From Rhizophagus clarus (taxonomy: Eukaryota > Glomeromycota > Glomeromycetes > Glomerales > Glomeraceae), in assembly GCA_015698045.1 (NCBI GenBank), contig BLAL01000297.1, positions 1,054,001-1,118,000 on the forward strand: a DNA stretch of 64,000 nucleotides, read 5' to 3'. Each line of letters opens with the position of its first letter. The first letter of the stretch is position 1. The translations under genes and the position numbers were made by a program. The notes beneath the pieces were generated by a model. It saw only the letters and a program-made list of their open reading frames with translations, ran no database searches and was not told the origin of the DNA. Shown here one piece after another: positions 1 to 10,799 of the stretch.

Positions 1-1509
1 TTCCGCTTGAACTTATAATCGGATTACATTCTAGCCATAAATTCTTTAGTTCTGTAAAGTATGCATCTATATTAGCAGGATTAGCGATTTTCATCCATGT
101 ATAGAAGTCACCTGATAAGTAGTTTTTAGAAATGATAGAGTCGTTGCATCGTTATTTGCCACACCCAACAATAATAGCCAAATTCTTTTTTCATATGTAT
201 CAGGGCTGTTTGTTGATAAAAATCTTTCTTGGGATAATCTTTGAATTGCTGATTGCTGGGTACCTATTGTTTCACGCTGATATTTTGCATTCATCCATAC
301 TCGTAGAGTGGCTGGAGAATTTATAGCAGGGTTTCCAGCTGTATATAGATCATTATTCAGAACTGGTAAATACTTCCCACCTAGCTTAGTTTTTAAAAGA
401 CCAAATTTAATTGCATCATTAAAGTCTCCTGCATTGGCATTTTCAAGAGCGGTCATATTTGGCTCTAAATGTGATATAGAATTCCAAATTCTATCCAAGT
501 ATTCATTAGGAGGTTCCTGTCCAGTAAATGGATCATGTTTAGCAAAAATAGTTCCTATTGAGTCATATAATGGTTGTCATCTAGCTTCTGCCATGTTTCC
601 TAAGAGCGGATTGTTTTATAAATTCAAAATAATTTGTCGTGAATTTAATTCCCTACCCTTCCATTTTTGGTATCTATTAAATACCCATGCTCGATTGAAT
701 TCTGCCAAGTCTGCCTCAGTTTTACGCCTTCGAACTAATATTTGGAGAACTGCCTTTTCTTGTACTAATACATTTATTCGGTTTTGCTTTCTTAAGGCTA
801 TTCTTTGACCATTAGTTTGCCTAACTTGAGCTATTTGCCACAAACGTTGACGCTCATTTACCTCATTATTATATGCTAAAGTTAATAATCGTTCTCTTTG
901 AAGACTATCATTTCTAATATTTGTTAATTCATTCCTAAGGCCATTGATTCAATCATTAGCTATATAGTATAAACCTTGCATGTTAATAGTATCTTGAGCA
1001 TTTCTTTGCATAAGTCCACGAGCAGTTGTTAATAAGATTCGTATTCCATTTAATGTATTTTTTGGGTTAAACGATGTATCTCCATCAATATATGCTTCCA
1101 CCCGATCTAGTGCTGTAGCGATATTTATTAAAATATCAGGTATTGCCATATTTTCTTGTTCTTCTTCAGAATGTTTATTACTAGATTTAGATAATTCTTG
1201 TATACGAGATTTAAGTTTATCTATTATGTCTTCTAGCTGGATAATTCGATTATCTTGAATAACTAATGCCTGCTCTTTTAGCTCCAGGTGATCCTGACAT
1301 TTTTTAAGTTCACTTAGAATAACCTTACATTTATCCTTTAGCTGATTAACCTCTTCATCATAAGATTGTAAATTCTTTTCAAGATGAGAAATATATCGCT
1401 CACAGGCTTTAATTTCCTCTTTAAGTTTGTGGATTTTCTTTTGTACTAACTTTATCTCTAGATCAAAGTTGCTGTTTAGTTGTTCAAGATATGTCTGCTC
1501 AACTCCCAT
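1..1509 (-). pseudogene. Coiled-coil, gag-like repeat-family protein, decayed and 3'-incomplete
   Basis: One reading frame runs from the ATG at 1509 towards base 1, broken by TGA (949-951), TAA (616-618), TGA (577-579) and a 1-base frameshift near 110-125. Coding continues cleanly on both sides of each break, so this is one decayed gene and not several small ones. After the frameshift the frame continues (GDFYTWMKIANP...) to the window edge. The first ~130 residues are a heptad-rich coiled coil with long runs of Lys, Glu and Leu. The middle is basic, and the C-terminal part contains QEPPNEYLDRIWNS and SGDFYTWMKIANP. I recognise the last part as a protein family repeated many times in Rhizophagus. 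Its function is unknown to me; a gag-like or structural role in a mobile element is only a guess. The 5' end overlaps the divergent integrase by 19 bases. Confidence 0.7.
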
Positions 1510-2564
1510 TGTTACCTATTATTTCTATAGATTCTGGTGAGTTTCGAAATCTTGATATTTCTATTGCTTTGAAAAAGATTTATTATCAGCCTATTGGTTA
1601 TTATCGAAATGCTAAAAAATTACATGAAGCTTTTTTAAAAGCTGGATATGATTTTAGTTTAGATGAAGTGGAGGACTGGCTTGAGAGACAAGCTATACAC
1701 CAAATACATAAGCCTCGTCCTAAATATATCCCTCGTGCAAGTTTTTGCTCTGTTACTATCCCCAATGAAGTCCATCAGGCGGATGTTCTCTACATGCCTT
1801 ATGACAAAGTAGGTCGGATTACTTATTTTTTTTGCCTCAATATTGTGGACGTGGCTTCGAGATATAAAGTATCCATCCCTATTGGTACATATAGTGTTAA
1901 GGATAGGTAGGGTATCTTAACTTCTGCTACTATTGCTCGATCACTTGAGAAAATCTATAATGATCCTGAATGTCCTTTGGTTTGGCCGAAATTATTAATT
2001 ACTGATAGAGGATCAGAGTTTAAAGGTGATTATGAGAAATTAATGAAAGAGCATGGTGTGAAAAATCAGAAGGCTAAATCTAAGCATACTATGGGTATTG
2101 TTGAAAGGTATAATCGCACCTTAGTTGAAAAGCTATTTCCTTCCTAAGATGCTTCTGATCTCTTGACTTTAGATAGACGATCCAGGGCTTGGGTAAAGAA
2201 TTTGCCGATAGTTGTTGAGGACATTAATAATTCTATCACACGACAGCTTGGTATTTCTCCTGTTGATGCAATAAAGGAAAAAAAGGTCTTTGCTAAGCCT
2301 TCTTACCTTCGGGATGGTCTTATAGGCTTTGATGAGGAAAAGCTTTCTAGTGATGTATTAGTAAGATATTTGTTGTATCCTATTGATTTAGAGGATGGAA
2401 GGCGTCGTGCTGGTGACTTGAATTGGTCTCCACGTATTTATCATATCCGGGAATCTATGGTGCAAAAAAATCAGCCGGTCTTGTACTGGCTGGAAGAAGT
2501 CCCCTTTGGACTAACTGATGATGATAATTATGTAGTCAAACATCCTGAAAGATCTTTTGTGTGA
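1491..2564 (+). pseudogene. rve-type (DDE) integrase with two in-frame stops
   Basis: One frame spans the feature with two stops, TAG at 1908-1910 and TAA at 2145-2147. Otherwise it encodes about 355 residues. The catalytic triad of the retroviral-integrase/RNase H fold is visible: Asp at 1782-1784 (context HQADVLYMP), Asp at 2004-2006 (ITDRGSEF) and Glu at 2103-2105 (GIVERYNRT). The last two are 33 codons apart, as expected for a D,D-35-E enzyme. An N-terminal region of about 75 residues and a C-terminal tail of about 150 residues (SPRIYHIRESMV) flank the core. The enzyme would insert element DNA into the host genome. No reverse transcriptase is adjacent. With two small two-strand genes next to it, a Maverick/Polinton- or Ginger-like source is as likely as a retrotransposon. 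Inactive as it stands. Confidence 0.8.
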
Positions 2565-2631
2565 GAAGAGTTAATGGTTATTCCCTTTGATACTGAATTG
2601 CCTCTCTAGTGGGTGCTCACGAATTAAATCT

Positions 2632-3015
2632 CTAAAGTGATGATAAGAAGTCTTCTGTCTCTTCATCAACTTGTTTATCAGTAATAAAATAATCCTTGGC
2701 TAATTTATAGTATAATTTATATAATTCCATAATGGTATTAAGAATCTTTAGATCCTTCCCGTAGAATTCTTTGTAGTTATCTTTGACTTTATGATATTTG
2801 GCTTCATTAGGAAATATGGTCATAGCTAGTTTGAGAACATATTCTTGGGGATTTTCTGCCTGGCGTAATTTTTTAATTCGCTCTTTGTATGATTGCATGA
2901 ATTTACCATCTTTTGGTTTTCTATAGTAGATCCCTGCCTTGACTATATTTATTAATGCCTGTTCGATTTCTTGATATGTAGGCTTGGTATCTGCTAATTG
3001 ATTTTGTGTACTCAT
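2632..3015 (-). CDS. Small intact protein of unknown function (127 aa)
   Basis: An uninterrupted 127-codon frame starts with ATG at 3015, right beside the divergent Cys-rich gene at 3090. The shared intergenic region is 74 bases and AT-rich. The product is helical and charged, rich in Lys, Tyr and Glu (motifs YKERIKKLRQ and ELYKLYYKLAKDY), with an acidic C-terminus. There is no signal peptide or membrane segment. I do not recognise the family. It stays open while the neighbouring integrase and coiled-coil genes are broken, so it is younger, under selection, or open by chance. It probably belongs to the same mobile or virus-like gene cluster. Confidence 0.6.
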   Translation of the reverse strand: MSTQNQLADTKPTYQEIEQALINIVKAGIYYRKPKDGKFMQSYKERIKKLRQAENPQEYVLKLAMTIFPNEAKYHKVKDNYKEFYGKDLKILNTIMELYKLYYKLAKDYFITDKQVDEETEDFLSSL

Positions 3016-3089
3016 TGTATAATTAGTATATGTTTTACTATATTGTGTAAAGATTTTTTCAATTAAAATTATTTATTCATCTAGAAGAA

Positions 3090-3365
3090 ATGAAGGCAAA
3101 ATTTGTTTGTTATCATCTTAAAAATACTGGTGAAATTTGTGGTAATGGTTGTGATAAACCTGAAGGATGTCATTTACATTGCAAAGCTATGTTGCGCCTA
3201 CCATGCAGAGTATGTGGTAGACCTACAAAGATAAATAAACCTCCAGGGATTGATAATGACTTATGTAGCTATTGTAATAAGAGCAATTATCAGATTCGTT
3301 ATGTGAATATTTTTCGAGATAAGGCCTTGATATATGATCAATATAATAAAAAGGTTATACTTTGA
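3090..3365 (+). CDS. Small Cys-rich zinc-binding-type protein (91 aa)
   Basis: An intact 91-codon frame has ATG at 3090 and TGA at 3363-3365. Two clusters of metal ligands are visible. The N-terminal one has the pattern C-YHLKNTGEI-C-GNG-C-DKPEG-C-HLH-C. The second is a ribbon-like pair, CRVC followed about 17 residues later by CSYC. The first cluster resembles small zinc proteins common in large DNA viruses and Polinton-like elements, which have a Cys..Gly..Cys-Gly..Cys..His layout. That resemblance is from memory and untested. The gene is divergent from the 127-aa gene, and a perfect hairpin lies 156 bases after its stop. Function unknown. Confidence 0.6.
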   Translation: MKAKFVCYHLKNTGEICGNGCDKPEGCHLHCKAMLRLPCRVCGRPTKINKPPGIDNDLCSYCNKSNYQIRYVNIFRDKALIYDQYNKKVIL

Positions 3366-3520
3366 GGTGCGATATAAATATGGTCACTCAGAGGTGAGAT
3401 TTATTTTTCTTAATGAATTTTTAAATGAATTGACTTTAGAATGGTTTCCTGTATATCAAGAAAATAATGGTATGCTATAATAGACTCAATTTTTTTTTTA
3501 TCAAGAATTTGGATACCGGA

Positions 3521-3559
3521 CAGGATAAGTCTCACCTCAAAGAGGTGAGACTTATCCTG
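3521..3559. terminator. Perfect 18-bp hairpin with AAA loop
   Basis: Bases 3521-3538 and 3542-3559 are exact reverse complements around a 3-base AAA loop. The stem contains AAGTCTCACCTC. A related GAGGTGAGATTT stretch occurs at about 3391-3402. It follows the Cys-rich gene and is the strongest small hairpin in the window. It may mark a 3' end. Hairpins at transcript ends are known in some large DNA viruses, but assigning that role here is inference. Confidence 0.45.
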
Positions 3560-4600
3560 GATTTGTTTATGTTAATGAATCAGCTTTAGAATTAATTCTA
3601 GGATAACATAAAATCTGATATGCAAAATGAGCTTGCATTTGCGGTACTCTTGGCCTTTTTTTAAAGTTAAGCAATATCGCATACTTTTTTTGTTATATTA
3701 TTTGGAATTAAAATCAGGCCAGCGCGTTAACAAAGATAATTATCTCCTTTAACTTGAAAACTAAAAAAAATGGATAAAAGGATATGTTAACAAAATTTGA
3801 GCCCCAACCTGATTTAAAACTTAAATTCAATATCGTAATTCAATATATTTCCTGGTCTTAGAAATAAATTTGGGGTTAAAAACGATTACCTAAATTTCGT
3901 ATATCGGGAAATAAGCCAGTAGAGGCTTACACTAATTATACCTATACGGAAATCTGACCCCAGAACCCCCATTTTATCCTATATTCTTAATACTCTTCTT
4001 ATTAATATATTTTTCTAATGTATTTCTTCTTTTCACTAGTGTTCTAACTAATAACATTCTACTATTGATTTTTTTTACTTGCCCGTGTAAACAAATAGAA
4101 AATATATTATTTATCTAAAAATAAATACAAAGGTATGGAGTTTTTTTTCCCATCATATTATTCTTATCACTCTTATTAATACAGTATATTTTTCTAATGT
4201 GTTTCTTTTACTAACATTTTTACTAACAATATTCTACTATTAAACATTTTATTCCTTTTCTTTTACTAATACTTCTACTAATACTTCTACTAATATTAAC
4301 ACTAACATTAATACTTATATTTTATATCTTTTTATTGACATTTCTTTTCTACTTTTACTAACCTTTATACTAATATTAATATTAATACTATAATATAAAA
4401 AAAAATTTTATTGACGTTTCTTTTCTTTTGCTAATACTTAGTGAATTTTTTTTTATAATATTTTTTGTATAATTTTTTTATTATTAATTAAAATAAATAA
4501 AACTTTCATATAATTAAATGAATTAGATTACTTTAAATTACGCATATTTAAATTACAAATTTATTAATATTAATATTATAATTGTTATCTGATATGTATG
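3560..4600. other. Non-coding AT-rich stretch
   Basis: I see no gene here. It holds short T- and A-runs and CTAATACTTCTACTAATA-type simple repeats around 4260-4400. A less AT-rich patch at 3640-3960 (containing GCGCGTTAAC) may be a fragment of an old element. Confidence 0.5.
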
Positions 4601-4770
4601 AAAATTATGTCTGATATGTACCTATTATTAATATTCGGGTTTGATTAGTAAATTATAAATATCTGATATATTTCAGTTATATATAGGATACATATCGGGT
4701 ATATATAGGATACTTATTAGCGGTATCTGAAATATTTATTATAGTAATATCGGGTACCCAATAAATCTAT

Positions 4771-4910
4771 GATATATGACCAATATATGACCGATATTTA
4801 ACTACCCGATATGTATGAGATATATGACCGATATTTAACTACCCGATATGTATAAGATATATGACCGATATCTAACTACCCGATATGTATGAGATATGTA
4901 TGAGATGTGT
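4771..4910. repeat. 37-bp tandem repeat, about three units
   Basis: A 37-bp unit beginning GATATATGACCGATATTTAA repeats about three times. It is followed to 5050 by an inverted GGTACCTGATATG / CATATCAGGTACC arrangement. Non-coding. Confidence 0.7.
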
Positions 4911-5061
4911 ATACTATATATCACCATTTTTCTGCATCTGACGGGTACATATCAGGTACCTGATATGTGTGAGATTATTAAATATCATACACATATCTCA
5001 CATATATCTCACACATATCTTACACATATCAGGTACCTGATATGTACCTAATAGTATCAAT

Positions 5062-5378
5062 TTTGACCAGTGATGCCCCTTATATACGTTCTACTGCATA
5101 CGCAACTTTAACGATCGAATAATAATATTACGCAGGTTTACAGTCTCGTAAATTTTCAAAATATTTTAACCGTAATATTACGCAGGTTTACAAGTCTCGT
5201 AAATTTTTGAAATATTTTAACTGTAATATTACGCAAGTTTACAGTCTCGTAAATTTTTGAAATATTTTAACCGTAATATTACGCAAGTTTACAATTTCGT
5301 AAATTTTTGAAATATTTTAACTGTAATATTATGCAGGTTTACAGTTTTGTAAATTTGCAGAATATTTTGACCGTAATA
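5062..5378 (+). repeat. Minisatellite-type repeat element, copy A, left part
   Basis: About 53-55-bp units of the form CCGTAATATTACGCAGGTTTA...CGTAAATTTTTGAAATATTTTAA follow a unique head containing TGCCCCTTATATACGTTC and ACTGCATACGCA. The element is interrupted at 5379 by the hAT-like insertion and resumes at 8261. An inverted copy of head, units and tail lies at 56,694-57,050, which shows that this is a dispersed family. Confidence 0.75.
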
Positions 5379-8260
5379 TAGTGTTCCGCACAAATCAAAT
5401 TAGACCAAATCAGGTTAGATTTGAAATTTGATTTGATCAAATCAAATCTGAAAAGTTTGAATTCGGATTTGAATCAAACCATTCAAATCTGATTTGAAAT
5501 TTGATTCGAATTTGATTTGATTTGATTTAAATTTGATTTGATTCAAATCAAATTCAAATTCAAATCAAATCAAATTCATTCAAATAGATTTGTGATTTGG
5601 TTTGATTTGTTGAATTTTAAATAAAAAAATGCGTTTTGCAACGCAATATTAATAAAAATGTTGCGAAACATTTTTTTTAAATTAATTTAATAAAAAAATG
5701 CATTTCGCAATACAATACTAATAAAAAAAATATTGCAAAATGTTTTTTTTTAATTATTTAAATAAAAAATGCATTTTGTAACGCATTATTAATAAAAAAA
5801 TGTTGCAAAACGTATTTCTTTAGTGTGTTTAAGGAGGGTTGGACATCATGTGATTGCAGTAACTACCAATAATATTTACGGTAATTACAGGACCCCGAAT
5901 AATACCAATATAACTTACATACAGGTTTGCGTAGAGTTTATATGAAATTACTTTTTAAACCTACAAATTAAGTTTGCGTAAATCAGTCAATTTGGAATAT
6001 TATGTTTGTGTAGAATTTATAATAGATATACGTGGATTTATTTTTAAAAAATACTAATTTTGGTAAATTAAATTACTCGGTATTTACCAAAATTTATTTT
6101 ATTTTATTTATTTTTTCACTTTTTTTCGGTATTTTATACCAAATTTATTTATTTTTATTATTCTTTTTCGGGTTTTAATACCCTAATTCCAAAAGTCCAG
6201 TCGTGTTTTTCGCCCAGTAACACTACAAAAAATAAAAAAAAAATAATTAATTTGTTAAAAAAAATACTGAAAAACACTTCCCCCACCCTCCCTTACCTTA
6301 ATTCCAAAAGTCCAGTCATGCTTTTCGTCCAGCAACACTACAAAAAATAAAAAAAAATCAATACTTAATTAATTAAAAAAAAACAACGAAACACCTCTCC
6401 CAACACTTCCTTACCTTAATTGTCCTTAATTCCAAAAGTCTTTCGTCCAGCAACACTACAAAAAAGAAAAAAGAAAAAAAAAATAGTTAATTAAATAAAA
6501 AAAAAAACCCGGAAAACACCACCCCAACCCTCCCTTACCTTAATTCCAAAAGTCCGGTCGTGCTTTTCGTCTGGCAACACTACAAAAAAATAAAAAAACA
6601 ATTAATTAGTTAAAAAAATACTGAAAAACACTTCCCCCACCCTCCCTTACCTTAATTACAAAAGTCCAGTCATGCTTTTTATCCGGCAACACTACAAAAA
6701 AATAAAAAAAAATAATTAATTAAATAGTTAAAAAAAACACTGAAAAACACTTCCCCACCCTCCCTTACCTTAATTCCAAAAGTCTGGTCATGCTTTTTGT
6801 CTGGCAACACTACAAAAAAATAAAAAAAAACAATTAATTAGTTAAAAAAAATACTGAAAAACACTTTCCCCACCCTCCCTTACCTTAATTCCAAAAGTCC
6901 GGTCATGCTTTTCATCTGGCAATACTACAAAAAAATAAAAAAAAAGGTTAATACTTAATTAATTAAAAAAAAACAACGAAACACCTCCTCCAACCCTCCC
7001 TTACCTTAATTCCAAAAGTCCAGTCGTGCTTTTCGTCTGGCAACACTACAAAAAGTAAAAAAAAAGTTAATACTTAATTAATTAAAAAAAAACAACGAAA
7101 CACCTCCCCCAACCCCTCCTTTACCTTAATTCCAAAAGTCTGGTTGTGCATTTCGTCTGGCAACACTACAAAAAAATAGTTAAAAAAATACCGAAAAACA
7201 CTTCCCACCCTCCCTTGCCTTAATTCCAAAAGTCCGGTCATGCTTTTCGTCTGACAATACTACAAAAAGTAAAAAAAAAGTTAATACTTAAATTAATTAA
7301 AAAAAAACAACGAAACACCTCCCCCAACCCTCCCTTACCTTAATTCCAAAAGTCCGGTCATGCCTTTCATCTGGCAACACTACAAAAAATAAAATAAAAA
7401 ATAATTAATTAATTAGTTAAAAAAAACACCAAAAACACTTCTCACCCTCCCTCACCTTAATTCCAAAAGTCCGGTCATGCTTTTTGTCCGGCAACACTAC
7501 AAAAAGTAAAAAAAATAGTTAATACTTAATTAATTAAAAAAAAAACAATGAAACACCTCCTCCAACCCCTCCCTTACCTTAATTCCAAAAGTCTGGTCGT
7601 GTATTTCGTCTGGCAACACTACAAAAAAATAAAAAAAAATAATTAATTAAATAGTTAAAAAAAACATCGAAAAACACTTCCCCTCCCTCCCTTACCTTAA
7701 TTCCAAAAGTCCGGTCGTGCTTTTCGTCTGGCAATACTACAAAAAGTAAAAAAAAGTTAATACTTAAATTAATTAAAAAAAACAACGAAATACCTCCCCC
7801 AACCCCTCCCTTACCTTAATTCCAAAAGTCCGGTCATGCCTTTCATCCGGCAACACTACAAAAATAAACTGATAAATAATTAAAAAAAAGATCAGATATT
7901 CAGATTATCTGATTAGATCGGCAAGTCACATGACCCTGCCTTTATACATTTGCAAGTTATATTAGTATTGTTTGGGGTCCTGTAATTACGTTTAACCAGG
8001 TCATGTATATTTAATTCGATTTGATTTGGATTTGATTTGGATTTGTCAGATTTGATTCGGATTTGATTGAATTAGTTTAAGCTAATTTGAATTTGATTTG
8101 AAATCGAATCAAATCTTTTTTTTTTAATTTGGATTTGAACTCAAATCTTGTTTTGAAGTTTGGATTTGATTTGCAAATCAAAATTATCAAATCGAATCAA
8201 ATCAAACTTCAAATCAAATCCGAATTGATTTGATTTGACCAAATCGTTTGCGGAACACTA
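5379..8260. mobile_element. Non-autonomous hAT-like element, 2882 bp
   Basis: The ends are inverted: TAGTGTTCCGCA at 5379-5390 and its exact complement at 8249-8260. The flanks CCGTAATA at 5371-5378 and 8261-8268 are identical. Removing the element and one flank copy restores an unbroken repeat unit, so this is an 8-bp target-site duplication. An 8-bp duplication with a YAGTG-type end is the hAT signature. Subterminal blocks at both ends are dense in AAATCAAAT / ATTTGATTT. Inside are copies of an ATGTTGCAAAACATTTTT-like module (5,620-5,820) and a long tandem array (6.18-7.86 kb). There is no transposase, so it needs a partner in trans. Confidence 0.85.
6180..7862 (-). repeat. Tandem array of splice-site-bracketed units, copy 1
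   Basis: About 15 units of roughly 97-125 bp. On the minus strand each unit reads: T-rich tract ending TTTTTTGTAG, a conserved core of about 41 bases beginning TGTTGCCGGACGAAAAGCAC and ending GGAATTAAG, then GTAAGGGAGG. That order is polypyrimidine tract, AG, exon-like core, GT donor. The conserved bases lie in the core and the splice-like borders, while the intervening A/T tracts vary. At about 6,414-6,450 one unit has an extra GACAATTAAG variant. The 68-aa frame at 7579-7785 is only a read-through of units. Upstream on the minus strand is a TATAAAGGC motif (about 7,940-7,950) shared with copy 2. Confidence 0.75.
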
Positions 8261-8490
8261 CCGTAATATTACGCAGGTTTACAGTTTTGTAAATTTGCAG
8301 AATATTTTGACCGTAATATTGCGTAAATCTTATGATATTGAAGACTTGTGTAATATTTTAACCGTAATATTATATAAATCTTACGAAATTGTAAACTTAT
8401 GTAATATTTTAAATTTTTCAAAATATTATGCCATAAACTTTCATAAACTTATAAAATCGTAAACTTACGCAATTTTACGTGCTATAAAAT
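8261..8490 (+). repeat. Minisatellite-type repeat element, copy A, right part
   Basis: This resumes the units broken at 5378. It ends with a tail (GCCATAAACTTTCATAAAC ... CTATAAAATTTTTTGAT) that is present, inverted, at 56,694-56,760. The short frame across it is not a gene. Confidence 0.75.
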
Positions 8491-8598
8491 TTTTTGATAT
8501 ATTTACCATATTATTAATATATAGTTTTATATTTTTCTAACCTTTTTTAATATTTCTTTAGCTTTGCAAAAAGTTTTTTAAAACTAATCTATAACTTA

Positions 8599-8855
8599 GG
8601 CCAATCCAACTTAATTTTTTGTTTAACATAATATGGAGGGTCACAATCTAAAGGGGGGGATATAAAACATGACCAGAATTATAAAAATTTTGGCCAGAAT
8701 TATAATTGGAAATGTGCATGTCATGTGATTTGAAAAAATTTTTTGTAATTCTGGTTAAGAATCATAATTCTGGCCTAAATTACATGCACAATTTTTCTCC
8801 ATTTTTTTAAAAACTAGAGGGGATATGTTAAATGAAAAATTAAGTTGGACTGGCC
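8599..8855. mobile_element. Tourist/Harbinger-like MITE, 257 bp
   Basis: The terminal inverted repeats are about 33 bp: left GGCCAATCCAACTTAATTTT, right complement GGCCAGTCCAACTTAATTTT, continuing into GTTTAACATA. TTA at 8596-8598 and 8856-8858 would be the 3-bp duplication typical of PIF/Harbinger elements. A second internal inverted stretch surrounds GGCCAGAATTATAA. No coding potential. Confidence 0.7.
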
Positions 8856-8858
8856 TTA

Positions 8859-10799
8859 TTTGAAACTTGCGATTCTAATAGTGAAAAATAATTTTTCAAG
8901 TGATAATTAGCTTAAATATAAATTATCACACAGCTACCACATATTTTTGTAGTATAATATAGTACTAGTGTAATACAATTTTATAAATATCACAAAATAT
9001 TATTTAATGAAACGAGTAAGATCAGTATATTTGATTTGGTCAAATTTAAGTTAAATTGCCCTATTTGACTAGTGTTTGAACTTAAACCTTACCTTCTTAG
9101 ATTTTTTTGATTAAATAGCATTTAGATTTTATAAATTTATGTTTTAGAACCTTTAGACATTATTTGTCTTTTATAAAATAATTCTTTGGATTTTCTTCAA
9201 TAGAGCTTTAGAATAAATTAATGAATTTTAATATATTTTACTTGCTTTAAAACTTTTTAAATTTTTTTTTAATTTTATTTTTCTTTTTTTTTGCAAGTAT
9301 CAGTAAATTAAGCTTTTTAAATCTGATATAATAGGATTATAGAATCAGTAAGTTTATTAATAATTTTTAAATAATAAAAAAATAATTTTTTTAATTATTT
9401 TTAATAATTGTTTTTAATAATTTTAAATATAAAAATATCAAAACTAATAGTTTTGATATGTTTTTTAGCATTTTTATTTAACTTAAATATATTAAGTTAA
9501 TAGATCAAATCAGATATTTAACTAATATTAATTTAATTCAAGATCAGATTATAAATTTAATAATCTGGTTCAAAAATTTTAAGTCAATTTATCAGATCAT
9601 CCAATTTGTTAAATCAAATTCAAAGTTCTATTTAAAGCTTTCTTTATTTTAATTTTAAAAATTAGATCATATTTTTTTATTTAGTAAAAAAAAAAAAAAA
9701 AAAAAAATTAATTTAATTTATTAAAAAGACTATTTTTTTTTATACACTACATATTTATATATAGATTATATAATTGGCATAAAAATTTTTTTTTATATAA
9801 ATAATATTACATAAAAATTCCAATTATGGTTATTTTAAAAATAAGAAAATTTTTTTTGTAGAATGTGTATTGCTTAAAAAGGAAGGTCATTATCATACAA
9901 TTATCTAATAAGGTAATTTTTAATATTCTGGCTGGAATTATGAAAAATTAGAGGGTATGATGTATAATATATAACAAATAGGATTTTTAATATAAAAAAA
10001 ATTAGAATACTTATAGAAAAATAAAAAAGAAAGGGTGTGATAAGAGTGATAAATAATAGTCATGTGACCAATATTTCACATACTAGTGCAAACTAAGAAA
10101 TTTTCTATTAAAAAAAACAATGAAAAATATCTTTTCTAATTCTTCTTTACCTTAATTTTAAAAGTTTAATTATGTTTTTTCATCTTATAATATTATAAAA
10201 AAAAATAAATATTTATTCTTTTAGGTTTAATTAAATTTAACGATTGTTATTTTTTGATGGTAATTGTTTGAATTGGTAATTATTAATAATCCAACTCTAT
10301 AATCTACATTTTCAACCACTAAAAAAAAAAAAATTCAAAATTATAATTCTCTTTACACAAATAATTAAATTGGAGCAGCAGCCTTATTAATTCTTTATAA
10401 AAAAAAATAATGATTTTTTTAACATCAGTAATTTTTTGATATTAAGTTCCTTATAAATGCCAAGAATCCTTTAAAATGTAAGAATCTTGAGAGATTCTAT
10501 AATTCAATAAAGATAAGATTTTTTTTAATACACACGAAAAATAAATGTTACACGGAAATGTGTGGCTGATGATAATTATTTTTGAACCAATCATAATGGG
10601 TTAATCTAGACTCGGAATTGGAATAATTACGGATTCCATTTTTTTTTACGGGGTAAACCGGTAGTATAAATAAAAATATATCGACTATTTGATAATATGA
10701 AGAACCAAATAAATGAATGAATTTTATTTAAATGGTAACAAATAATGTTATCGTTCGGAAAAAAAAATTTTTTACGTAAAGATCTATCACAAGAACCAT
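8859..10799. other. Non-coding AT-rich stretch
   Basis: No gene seen. A degenerate relative of the splice-bracketed array unit is recognisable at about 10,110-10,205 (ACCTTAATTTTAAAAG followed by TTTTTTCATC). Otherwise there are A/T homopolymers, such as an A-run near 9,686-9,707. Confidence 0.5.

Noticed and set aside
308-808. 166-aa plus-strand frame
   Set aside because: Antisense shadow of the coiled-coil family pseudogene, whose minus-strand motifs are recognisable.
4920-5060. Possible CRISPR-like or origin-like palindromic block (GGTACCTGATATG repeats)
   Set aside because: No regular spacers; an AT-rich eukaryotic repeat explains it.
7579-7785. 68-aa minus-strand frame with VLPDEKHDRTFGIK
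   Set aside because: Read-through of the tandem array including its intron-like T-tracts; frame lost in neighbouring units.
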